DNA from: an uncultured Bacteroidota bacterium
GTDB taxonomy: Bacteria > Bacteroidota > Bacteroidia > Chitinophagales > Chitinophagaceae
DNA: 9,502 nucleotides
Direction of reading: 5' to 3'
Assembly: GCA_903906615.1 (NCBI GenBank)
Contig: CAIVKT010000440.1
Coordinates: 1-9,502 of the forward strand
The notes under the pieces were generated by a model. That model did no database searches, was not told where the DNA came from, and was given only the letters and a program-made list of their open reading frames with translations. Positions 1-6,749 of the stretch are shown in pieces. Every line of letters begins with the position of its first letter. The stretch's first letter is position 1. Position numbers and translations under genes: made by a program.

Positions 1-23
1 CATTTGATTGATTTACTCAACAA

Positions 24-278
24 TTATTTATCCACTACCATTCGGAATACCACGCGGTCTCCGCCAGATGTAAGTGTTACTAAGTAAATGCCATTGGCGG
101 CATTACCCGGTAATGCCACCTGCTCATTCACGCTGCCATTCTGTATGGTTCTCTTGCCTGTGTACACCACCTGGCCCAGCACATCTGTAACCACAATATC
201 CAGCTGACCATCGCCCGCGGCCACCGAGCCGGTTATCGTGAACTCGCCCTTGTTCGGGTTCGGCTGCAAGCCAAATTG
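24..278 (-). other. T9SS type A C-terminal sorting domain of the M4 protease
   Basis: This codes for the last 84 residues plus the stop. It shows the three usual blocks: FGLQPNPNKGEF, a central VVTDVLGQVVYTG strand pair, and a closing NGIYLVTL then FRMVVDK. In characterised systems this domain directs passage through the T9SS outer-membrane pore and is removed, leaving the protein anchored or released. Confidence 0.88.
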
Positions 279-3200
279 ATTGCCCTGTGCAGATACCTGT
301 GCCACGCCGCTTGGCAGCACAGTCACAGTAATGCCGGTGCTTGTAGCTGTATTAGGCAGTGCGCATATATCACTGCTCGTTACCCTGCAACTGATGATGT
401 CGCCCGGTGCAAGGGTACTGGTAACATACAGGGAAGCATTAGCACCTGCTATCGGCAAGCCGTTCTTCAGCCATTGGTATACAGGTGAGCTGCCTGCATT
501 GGGTGCTACAGCAACAAATGAATCCACCCTGCCCGAAATAATGCTCGATTGCGAAACAGAGATACTTACTGTATTTGATGTAGGGTTCTCCACGTGCATA
601 ATATAGCGGCTGCTTGTAGCTGTGCTGGTAAGCAGGCAAGGGAAGTCGCTCGTCATGGTACACACGATGATATCTCCGTTAGCGAAGGTGCCTCCGTAAG
701 AAGGACCGGTAGCTATATTAATGCCATTCCTGCTCCATACATACGAAGGCGATGTACCGCCATATAAAGGCACTGCGGTAACCGTATCGGGTTGGCCGGT
801 ACATATATTAAAGCTATGGTCTGCTGTTACAGACACAGCAGGTGTTTCCATCGGGCTGATGGTCATTGTCACGCTCGACTCTGCCGTTGTGGGGAATGCG
901 CAGGTAGCAGCGCTGGTCATTACGCACTTCACTACATCGCCCGATGCCGGTGTATAGCTGTAAGTACTGCTTGTCGCGGTTGGCACAGAATTCACATACC
1001 ATTCGTAAGTTGGCGTTGTACCGCCATTGACAGGTATAGGGGTAAAGGTGACCGGCGATGAAGTAACGCATAATATAGTACCCAGGCTCGATGATATGCC
1101 TACTTCAGGTTCTACCACAGGGCTGGTGCTCACATTTACGATCACGGGCGCTGACTCTGAATTACAGCCACTCGGTATAGTGATCAACACGGTATAGCTG
1201 CCGGCAGTGCTGGTTGTGTAGCTCGATGCAACAGCTGCGGGTATATTCACGCCACTTGTTTTCCATTGGTAGGTCATGCCTGCGCCCGATGTCGCGTTCA
1301 GCGTTATATCGGCTCCATGGCATATCGTTACAGGGCCAGGGGGCGTTACTGCTGCTGTGAATGCGTTGAACACAGTGAATAAAGACGTTGCGCTGGTGCT
1401 GCATCCCGCAAGATTGGTAACCGTATAGCTGATGGTAGAAGTTCCAAGTGTCAATGCGCTCACCCTGCCTGATGTGCTTACTGTTGCTATTGCCGGTGCG
1501 CTGCTGCTCCATACACCGCCGGTTGTTATGTCGGATAGTGTGCTGGTGCCACCGCTGCATACAGTTGCAGTACCCGTCAGCGGGGCAACAACAGGTGGCG
1601 TATTTACGGTAAGGGAAGATGTTGCTATCGCTGTTCCGCATACACCCGATACTGAATAAGAAATGATCAAAGAACCCGCAGCAAGACCGGTAACCGATCC
1701 GCCCGATGATGATACTATTGCCCTCGTTATATCGCTGCTGTTCCAGGTCCCTCCTGTTGTAGCATCAGCAAGTGGTATCGTCTGACCGATGCACACCGAT
1801 ACGGGGCCTGTTATCGGCGCTGCTACAGTTGCATTGACGGTTACGTTCGTAACTGTGATACAACCTGTGGGTAATGTAAAGGTGATCGGCGCCACGCCAC
1901 CGGTGCCTACACCCGTTGCAAGGCCGGTACCGTCTATAGTGGCTACTGATGTAGCACCGCTGGTCCAGGTGCCGGCGCCGCTCACATCAGTTAACAACGA
2001 TGTTGTACCCGTACAGAAAGTTGTTGTTCCACCTATCGCCAATGGCAATGCGTTTACCGTAACCGGCGCAGATACCGAGCATCCCGAGCTGATGGTGTAA
2101 GTGACCGTTGTATTGCCGGGAGTTCCGCCGGTGAATATCCCCAATACTGCATCCACGCTGCCTGTGGCCGGCACACTGCTCGTCCACGTACCTCCGCTTA
2201 CTGTAGTAGACAGGTCTGAGGTAGCGCCTGCGCATACGCCCAGCGCGCCTGCAATTGCCGATGGGAAGGGCACTACAGTCACTGTTGTAGTGGAATAGCA
2301 TCCTGTGCCTAATGTATAACTGATGGTGGCTGCACCAAGCGCTGCACCCATTACAGTGCCACCGGTCACCACCGCGCCTGTGCTGCTGCTGCTCCAGGTG
2401 CCACCGGCTGTGCCGTCATTCAGTACTATGGTGGTGCCCGTGCAAAGCGCCGACCCGCCGGTAATGTCAGCAGGCAATGGGTTCACCACTACATTTACTG
2501 TGCTGGTCATGGTAGCCGTGCAACCGGTGGCATTCGTTGCCACAATAGTATAAGGCCCTGCCCCGAACACGGTTCCCATGGGTATAGCTGATCCTGTGCC
2601 TCCCACGCCTGTACCTATGGCTGTTGTTCCTGATAAGTATAATTGGTAGCTGGTGCCAATATCCGAATTGCTCAATCCTATATTCAATCCTGCTCCACCT
2701 GCGCAATAACTTCCGCCACCGGTGAGCGTATAAGAAGTGTTAGGCAGCGCGTTGGTGAGGATAGTGACACTGCCGGTCATAGTGCTGGTGCAGCCTGTTG
2801 TTGGGTTGGTAGCAACGACTGTATATGCCGAAATACCTGTTGCGGTTTGCAACCCGAAATCAACCAGGCCGCCTGTACCAATAACAGCGCTGCCCACCGG
2901 CGACCCGAAATAATATAAACGGTAGCTAATGCCTGGTGTAGAGCCTGCCAGCCCAACATGTACGCCTGTGCCGCCTAAGCAATAACTGCCGCCGCCGGTA
3001 ATGCTATAACTAAATGGCAATGCATTTACTGTAGCTACAGTGGTTGCATAGCAATACCCGCCAAGGGAATATGTGATCACCGCAGTGCCGCTTGCCGCGC
3101 CATGTACTGTGCCGCCAACAACACTGGCAATGCCTGATGCGCTGCTGCTCCATGTCCCACCTGTAGTACCGTCAGTCAACGTAGCCGAATTGCCAACGCA

Positions 3201-4958
3201 TACATTCGCTGTCCCTGCTATGTTAGCGGGCGAAGGCACATATGCCGCGCCCACACCCACTGCATACCAGGCATTGGTAACCACCTGCACTTCATTCGAG
3301 CAGGCACCGTATAAGGTGATGGCAGTATTAATAGAGGTAGTCCGCAATGTTGGGTAATCCGCATTGTTGGCCAGCACCAGTTCGGTTTGGTAAAGAATAT
3401 TTTGAGATTCCGTAAAGCCAAGGCCGGTAATAGAATAAGCATGGCCGAGATCATTTGTTCCGGAGCCGCCATTAGTGATGAGGTAATACCATTTACTGAT
3501 CACACCCATGTTGGTATGTACACCACATTGGTCATTGCTTCCACTGGGTGTGCAGCTCGTTACACTGTACCAGTAAGTACCGAGATAAGTATCCGGCAAG
3601 TGCTTGTTTTTCGGAAAATCAAGTTCACGCAATGGGACACCGCAGCCTATTTCTTCGCCCATCCACCAGGTCACCTTCGGCACTGCATCCACTTCATGCG
3701 GGTTGGCGTAGCTCTCTATCGTAGCGCCCCAGCAGTCGCTGAAACCTTCATCTATACCACCAGATTCTTTCGAGTAGATCAGGTTGCATGTAGCCTGGCA
3801 TACGCCATGCCCTATTTCATGCGCTGTCACATCAAGGCTCACAAGTGGCGTAAAACCGCCACCACCGCATCCTGAGCCATCGCCATAGGTCATTTCTGCA
3901 CCATCCCAGTAAGCATTATCATAGCCAACATCGTAATGCACATAATTCAGCAATATCCCGTCTGCGTTATCCCAGCTAAGGCGGCCCTGTACATTTTTCC
4001 AGTAATCATAAACCATTTCAGCGCCCCAGTGTGCGTCCAGCGCCACGGTATCTGCGGTGGAACTGGGCCACGTATCAGTAGGGCTTGCAAAATCTGTTGC
4101 CACAGAATAGTCTGTGCCATTATTCATATTGGTTGTATACACGCCACTGCCTCTCGTAGAATCATACAGCACATAAGTGCCTAATGTGTTGGCCGACTGA
4201 AAGGGGATCACCCCGCTATATTCCGAATGACCGGTTACAGCCGTCTTCTTGATCTCAGAATTAGAGAATAATATTTTTCCTGTTATCGCATCCACAAATA
4301 CTTTTTGTTTGCTCATCGGTTTCTTTGCATAGATATCAAATGAGTAGGCCAGGTGCAGCTGCCGGTCGTTCTTATCACTGATGTAGTCTTCAATATAGGT
4401 CAGTTGGCCTTTCGGCAGGTACGATGTGTCATTATTATGGTACATCGCCTTTATCCTGGCTTCTTCGCCGGGATAGTCCCACATATATTTCTCTGCGCCC
4501 ACAAATGCTATCGCTTTCGCAAAGGCATCATGCTCTGTGATGGCGGCCACGGCAGGTGTACCCGCAGGTATATTGTAATAGTTGCCGGTCATAAAGCTCA
4601 CCCTGCCATCTTTTGAACTGAGCGCATAGCTGGCGAATTCCAGCTTGATACCTTTATAATATTCGTAATAGCGTGTTGCTGTTATGCCGGTTTTGTTGGT
4701 GCTGCTGTATTGCAGCCCCATGGTTACATTGACGCCATCCACACCCAGGTATTTGCTGAAAAGCGCCTGCGCCTCACCGGGTTTCCAGTTGGCCGATGTT
4801 GCAAATAAGATAGACGTGGGCGTATTATCTACCTTATTTCTTTCAATAGAAAGAATTGTGTTATCATTTTCCTGTTGGGCAACAGCCTGTTGCGATCCCA
4901 TCACAGAAAGAAACAAGACTGCGGACAGGTAAGACACCTTGCGTAAAGAATGGCGCAT
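24..4958 (-). CDS. Secreted M4 (thermolysin-like) metalloprotease with Ig-like repeats and T9SS sorting domain
   Basis: Predicted zinc endopeptidase exported by Sec and then the type IX system to the cell surface or medium. I use the ATG at 4958 (1644 residues); the frame stays open to a TTG at 4997, but the ATG gives a clean signal peptide (basic MRHSLRK, hydrophobic core, AVAQ at residues about 25-28). Residues about 40-245 look like an FTP/PepSY-type inhibitory propeptide. The catalytic domain spans about 255-575: zinc motif HEIGH (H380, E381, H384), third ligand E404 within GGIDEGFSD, and the transition-state histidine H481 in CGVHTNMG, so all key residues are present and activity is expected. 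Eight cysteines lie in this domain (C364, 387, 391, 409, 439, 469, 478, 553), unlike thermolysin. Residues 577-1548 form twelve Ig-like modules, and residues about 1561-1644 a T9SS type A sorting domain (QPNPNKGEF near its start, GIYLVTL near its end). The protein is several times longer than classical M4 enzymes. The substrate is unknown. No terminator is visible in the 23 bases left downstream. Confidence 0.93.
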   Translation of the reverse strand: MRHSLRKVSYLSAVLFLSVMGSQQAVAQQENDNTILSIERNKVDNTPTSILFATSANWKPGEAQALFSKYLGVDGVNVTMGLQYSSTNKTGITATRYYEYYKGIKLEFASYALSSKDGRVSFMTGNYYNIPAGTPAVAAITEHDAFAKAIAFVGAEKYMWDYPGEEARIKAMYHNNDTSYLPKGQLTYIEDYISDKNDRQLHLAYSFDIYAKKPMSKQKVFVDAITGKILFSNSEIKKTAVTGHSEYSGVIPFQSANTLGTYVLYDSTRGSGVYTTNMNNGTDYSVATDFASPTDTWPSSTADTVALDAHWGAEMVYDYWKNVQGRLSWDNADGILLNYVHYDVGYDNAYWDGAEMTYGDGSGCGGGGFTPLVSLDVTAHEIGHGVCQATCNLIYSKESGGIDEGFSDCWGATIESYANPHEVDAVPKVTWWMGEEIGCGVPLRELDFPKNKHLPDTYLGTYWYSVTSCTPSGSNDQCGVHTNMGVISKWYYLITNGGSGTNDLGHAYSITGLGFTESQNILYQTELVLANNADYPTLRTTSINTAITLYGACSNEVQVVTNAWYAVGVGAAYVPSPANIAGTANVCVGNSATLTDGTTGGTWSSSASGIASVVGGTVHGAASGTAVITYSLGGYCYATTVATVNALPFSYSITGGGSYCLGGTGVHVGLAGSTPGISYRLYYFGSPVGSAVIGTGGLVDFGLQTATGISAYTVVATNPTTGCTSTMTGSVTILTNALPNTSYTLTGGGSYCAGGAGLNIGLSNSDIGTSYQLYLSGTTAIGTGVGGTGSAIPMGTVFGAGPYTIVATNATGCTATMTSTVNVVVNPLPADITGGSALCTGTTIVLNDGTAGGTWSSSSTGAVVTGGTVMGAALGAATISYTLGTGCYSTTTVTVVPFPSAIAGALGVCAGATSDLSTTVSGGTWTSSVPATGSVDAVLGIFTGGTPGNTTVTYTISSGCSVSAPVTVNALPLAIGGTTTFCTGTTSLLTDVSGAGTWTSGATSVATIDGTGLATGVGTGGVAPITFTLPTGCITVTNVTVNATVAAPITGPVSVCIGQTIPLADATTGGTWNSSDITRAIVSSSGGSVTGLAAGSLIISYSVSGVCGTAIATSSLTVNTPPVVAPLTGTATVCSGGTSTLSDITTGGVWSSSAPAIATVSTSGRVSALTLGTSTISYTVTNLAGCSTSATSLFTVFNAFTAAVTPPGPVTICHGADITLNATSGAGMTYQWKTSGVNIPAAVASSYTTSTAGSYTVLITIPSGCNSESAPVIVNVSTSPVVEPEVGISSSLGTILCVTSSPVTFTPIPVNGGTTPTYEWYVNSVPTATSSTYSYTPASGDVVKCVMTSAATCAFPTTAESSVTMTISPMETPAVSVTADHSFNICTGQPDTVTAVPLYGGTSPSYVWSRNGINIATGPSYGGTFANGDIIVCTMTSDFPCLLTSTATSSRYIMHVENPTSNTVSISVSQSSIISGRVDSFVAVAPNAGSSPVYQWLKNGLPIAGANASLYVTSTLAPGDIISCRVTSSDICALPNTATSTGITVTVLPSGVAQVSAQGNQFGLQPNPNKGEFTITGSVAAGDGQLDIVVTDVLGQVVYTGKRTIQNGSVNEQVALPGNAANGIYLVTLTSGGDRVVFRMVVDK
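315..1121 (-). repeat. Three tandem YxWxxN-type Ig-like modules (D1-D3) in the protease
   Basis: The approximate limits are D1 855-1121, D2 588-851 and D3 315-584. Each module carries Gly-(Gly/Ser)-(Thr/Ser)-(Thr/Ser)-Pro, then (Glu/Val/Gln)-Trp with a following Asn, then (Ser/Pro)-Gly-Asp-(Val/Ile)-(Val/Ile) or Asn-Gly-Asp-Ile-Ile, then Cys-x-(Met/Val)-Thr-Ser and a second Cys about six residues on. Such modules are frequent just before T9SS sorting domains in Bacteroidota surface proteins. Confidence 0.7.
1125..1358 (-). other. Single Ig/PKD-like module (C) in the protease
   Basis: This codes for residues about 1201-1278. It has VTICHGADITLNATSG, then a Tyr-Gln-Trp core strand, and ends with SYTVLITIPSGC and VIVNVS. 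This is the usual look of an Ig-like beta-sandwich with a core tryptophan and a Cys pair. It marks the switch from the A-type modules to the D-type modules. Confidence 0.55.
1368..2468 (-). repeat. Five tandem BIG2-like modules (A2-A6) in the protease
   Basis: The approximate limits are A2 2265-2468, A3 2049-2261, A4 1833-2045, A5 1599-1826 and A6 1368-1595. Each has a Cys-x-Gly, then Leu-x-(Asp/Thr), a GGTW(S/T/N)S-like turn (variants GAGTWTS and GGVWSSS), a Gly-rich stretch with Val-Thr-Gly or similar, an Ile-(Ser/Thr)-(Tyr/Phe)-x-(Val/Leu/Ile) strand and a second Cys. The two cysteines per module could form one disulfide in each domain. They probably serve as a spacer or adhesive stalk between protease and cell surface. 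Confidence 0.7.
2475..3008 (-). repeat. Tandem pair of GGGSYC-type modules (B1, B2) in the protease
   Basis: Two adjacent modules of about 88 residues share TGGGSYC near the start, a Ser-Tyr-x-Leu-Tyr segment in the middle, Tyr-Thr-x-Val-Ala-Thr-Asn later, a Gly-Cys-Thr-(Ser/Ala)-Thr-Met segment and a closing NALP or NPLP. B1 spans about 2742-3008 and B2 about 2475-2735. The likeness at protein level is clear and indicates tandem duplication; the DNA copies have diverged, so this is not a recent event. Confidence 0.7.
3018..3227 (-). repeat. Isolated first copy of the BIG2-like module (A1) in the protease
   Basis: This codes for residues about 578-647, directly after the catalytic domain. 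The module has the pattern C-x-G followed by LTDGTTGGTWSSS, a Gly/Ala-rich middle, ITYSLGGYC and an ending VNALP. The same pattern recurs five times at 1368-2468, but two modules of a different type (2475-3008) lie between. It is probably a bacterial Ig-like fold (BIG2 type); assignment is by eye from the motif pattern. Confidence 0.65.
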
Positions 4959-5140
4959 AGACAAATAATTATAGTGAAGATTGTTGTTCAACCGCAAATT
5001 AACTAATTTCTAAATAATAAATGTCTCGCAAACACATTTGTTTTTATTACGTACGGCCTTGGTTTAATTTCTCCTTTTTTCCTTTTTACCCCAAAGGATT
5101 TTATCCGGGTCAGCGTCTAACAAGGAATAAAATCACACTT
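4959..5140. promoter_or_regulatory. Divergent intergenic region between the M4 protease and the YHYH gene
   Basis: Both flanking genes read outwards, so promoters for both should lie in these 182 bases or in the AT-rich parts of them. TTTG-like and TAATTT-like strings occur on both strands (for example TTTG at 5037-5040 and TAATTT at 5065-5070 on the plus strand). None matches the Bacteroidota consensus (TTTG, about 20 bases, TAnnTTTG) in both sequence and spacing. A pyrimidine-rich stretch covers about 5067-5090. No good ribosome binding site precedes either ATG; AAGGA at 5122-5126 is about 14 bases from the 5141 ATG, too far to be convincing. Confidence 0.4.
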
Positions 5141-6379
5141 ATGCTGAAAAGAACCATTTTATCGATTGCGCTGTTGTCCGGCATAGCCGCACAAGCACAA
5201 ACCGGCCCGGAGATCACTTCCTGGATACGCAACACCACCGGCGCTACCGGCTACGGAAGCATCACATCCAATGTACAGTTGGTGCAATACAATACCACCG
5301 ATGTGTACGTAAGCGCCTCCTGCATACCGGGCTACGACATTGGCCCATGGCCCGGCGACCCAAATCTGCCCACCAACCAGAATTTTGTTTACAAGATCAC
5401 CCGCACACCCGCGCCCAACACAGGCACACTTACAGCCGTGGGCCTGGGACATGTAGGCGTATTCACCAACGGGGTGTCTATTTTCAACACACAGGATGCC
5501 ATGAGCTACAACAACCTCAATATCTGGCACCAGAACGCATATGTGTTTGAAGGTAGCAGCTTCGATGATTGCCTTGGCCATCCCGCACCCGGCGGCGAAT
5601 ACCACCACCATGTAAGCCCTAAATGCCTGTATGACATAACCGACAGCACCCACCATTCCCCCATCATCGGTTATGCTTTTGATGGCTACCCGGTATATGG
5701 GGCCTACGGCTATGCCGATACCAATGGCACAGGCGGCATCAAACGTATGACCTCAGGCTTCCAGCTCCGCAGCATCACCCAGCGGCATACTTTACCCGAT
5801 GGCACAGTCCTCACATCCGGCAATTATGGCCCTGATGTAAGTGCCACCTACCCGCTCGGCAGCTACCAGGAGGATTATATGTTCACTGCAGGCTCCGGCG
5901 ATCTTGATGTACATAATGGCCGTTGGTGCCGCACACCCGAATATCCCGCCGGCACTTATGCCTACTTCGTTACTATTGACAATACGCTTGCTCCAGTTTA
6001 TCCATATACTATTGGCCTTACTTATTATGGCATAGTGCAAAGCGGCAATACAGGCCCCGGCGGCGGCCACAATACACCTCCCGGCGGCACTACCATATAT
6101 ACTACCGGCGTAGCACAGGTCTCCGATAAGGCTTTTGCAGTGCAGGTATATCCTAATCCTACAGCTTACTATGTCAACGTATTTATCGAGGCCATAGAGT
6201 CCAACAACTTTACTGCCACACTCACGGATGAGACCGGCAGAACGGTACTGACGCAAAACAACATACAGCCCACTATCCTGTATTCGCTCAATGTTTCCTC
6301 ATTTGCTCCGGGTATATACACACTCACCCTGAAGAACAAAGACATTACCCATACCGAAAAAGTAGTGATCTCTAAATAA
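5141..6379 (+). CDS. Secreted YHYH-domain protein with T9SS sorting domain
   Basis: A 412-residue predicted surface or extracellular protein. I chose the ATG at 5141 because it opens directly on a signal peptide (MLKRT, hydrophobic core, AAQAQ at residues 16-20). The in-frame ATG at 5021 would bury this under 40 unrelated residues. Residues about 95-290 match the YHYH domain: GHVGVFTNGVSI (103-114), DCLGHP then GGEYHHHVSPKCL (143-163), GYAFDGYPVYG (177-187), and NGRWCRTPEYPAGTYAYF (259-276). The name-giving motif here reads YHHH (Y154-H157). The domain's biochemical role is not established as far as I know; the clustered histidines and paired cysteines suggest metal binding (inference). A Gly/Pro-rich linker (302-316) leads to a T9SS type A sorting domain (about 333-412; VYPNPTAYY, then GIYTLTL and EKVVISK). 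It stands alone, divergent from the protease and closed by a hairpin. Confidence 0.88.
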   Translation: MLKRTILSIALLSGIAAQAQTGPEITSWIRNTTGATGYGSITSNVQLVQYNTTDVYVSASCIPGYDIGPWPGDPNLPTNQNFVYKITRTPAPNTGTLTAVGLGHVGVFTNGVSIFNTQDAMSYNNLNIWHQNAYVFEGSSFDDCLGHPAPGGEYHHHVSPKCLYDITDSTHHSPIIGYAFDGYPVYGAYGYADTNGTGGIKRMTSGFQLRSITQRHTLPDGTVLTSGNYGPDVSATYPLGSYQEDYMFTAGSGDLDVHNGRWCRTPEYPAGTYAYFVTIDNTLAPVYPYTIGLTYYGIVQSGNTGPGGGHNTPPGGTTIYTTGVAQVSDKAFAVQVYPNPTAYYVNVFIEAIESNNFTATLTDETGRTVLTQNNIQPTILYSLNVSSFAPGIYTLTLKNKDITHTEKVVISK

Positions 6380-6406
6380 AAGAAGTGTGTGTTTGTGTGA
6401 TTCCTA

Positions 6407-6433
6407 AATGGCTGCCCGCTGCGGGTAGCCATT
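6407..6433 (+). terminator. Hairpin downstream of the YHYH gene
   Basis: The arms AATGGCTGCCCGC and GCGGGTAGCCATT pair over their whole length with one G-U wobble, around a central T at 6420. In practice the innermost bases form the loop. It begins 28 bases after the stop codon. The sequence after it (GTTGTGTGGT) is only mildly T-rich, so it may be a weak terminator or an mRNA-stabilising 3' hairpin. Confidence 0.6.
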
Positions 6434-6526
6434 GTTGTGTGGTCATAACTCACTCTCTAACAAAACTTTAAACATTCATATCCATCTGTGGCACGTGATT
6501 TACTTCACTATACGAAAACGTGTGTG

Positions 6527-6631
6527 ATGAAAACGAGAAGCAGTGACCCCGATATTTTCTTTGTGATATTTATGGTAATAATGGTATTAGTACCTGTGGT
6601 TGCAGCATACCTCGCCACCCACCGCCCTTAA
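6527..6631 (+). CDS. Possible small single-pass membrane protein (34 residues)
   Basis: The ORF starts at ATG 6527 and ends at TAA 6629-6631. The short polar N-terminus MKTRSSDPD is followed by about 20 hydrophobic residues (positions 10-29, IFFVIFMVIM then VLVPVVAAYL) and a short ATHRP tail. That composition suits one transmembrane helix and is less likely by chance than a random short ORF, though AT-rich intergenic DNA can produce hydrophobic reading frames. There is no recognisable ribosome binding site (TGTGTG precedes the ATG) and no family I recognise. It sits alone between the hairpin at 6407-6433 and the next gene. It may be a real microprotein or chance. Confidence 0.35.
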   Translation: MKTRSSDPDIFFVIFMVIMVLVPVVAAYLATHRP

Positions 6632-6697
6632 ACATTGATATACTGCCGTTTATGGTGGTGTCAGAAATTTCACAAAATGTTCTCTTTCCAGTGGCAC

Positions 6698-6705
6698 TAT
6701 ATTTT
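6698..6705 (+). promoter_or_regulatory. Weak candidate -7 element for the gene at 6750
   Basis: TATATTTT fits TAnnTTTG except for the last base and lies 44 bases before the ATG at 6750, a sensible distance. The matching -33 element is missing or poor (TGTT at 6678-6681 is the nearest), so this is only suggestive. Confidence 0.22.
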
Positions 6706-6749
6706 TTACAGTCGCCTTGAAAATATTGATCACTAAACCAACTACTACT

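Larger units (their letters stand above)
6434..6749. other. Intergenic region upstream of the basic secreted protein
   Basis: Apart from the 34-codon ORF at 6527-6631, I see no gene or RNA in this stretch. The part 6632-6749 presumably carries the promoter of the gene at 6750. CTATATTTTTTACA at 6697-6710 contains TATATTTT, seven of eight bases of the Bacteroidota -7 element TAnnTTTG, but no well-placed TTTG lies about 20 bases upstream of it. Confidence 0.4.

Noticed and set aside
315..3230. CRISPR-like or DNA tandem repeat array
   Set aside because: The periodicity exists at protein level (70-90 residue modules); the DNA units are diverged and there are no short identical repeats with spacers.
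276..3357. Many open frames on the plus strand opposite the protease repeats
   Set aside because: They are antisense shadows of Ser/Thr/Gly/Val-rich coding sequence with low-complexity translations, and the minus frame is continuous with recognisable domains.
4959..4997. TTG start at 4997 for the protease
   Set aside because: It adds 13 residues ahead of a complete signal peptide; the ATG at 4958 is better.
5021..5140. ATG start at 5021 for the YHYH gene
   Set aside because: It would place 40 aromatic-rich residues before a textbook signal peptide that begins at 5141, and this DNA looks like leader or promoter sequence.
5159..6256. Minus-strand ORFs of 165 and 154 codons opposite the YHYH gene
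   Set aside because: They have no recognisable domain or signal, and the plus frame carries a known domain and a sorting signal.
6717..6749. TTG start at 6717 for the basic secreted protein
   Set aside because: It precedes a better ATG that starts directly on the signal peptide.
6434..6749. Possible tRNA, riboswitch or small RNA in the gap
   Set aside because: I find no cloverleaf, CCA end or recognisable riboswitch core, and no strong hairpin apart from the one that closes the upstream gene.
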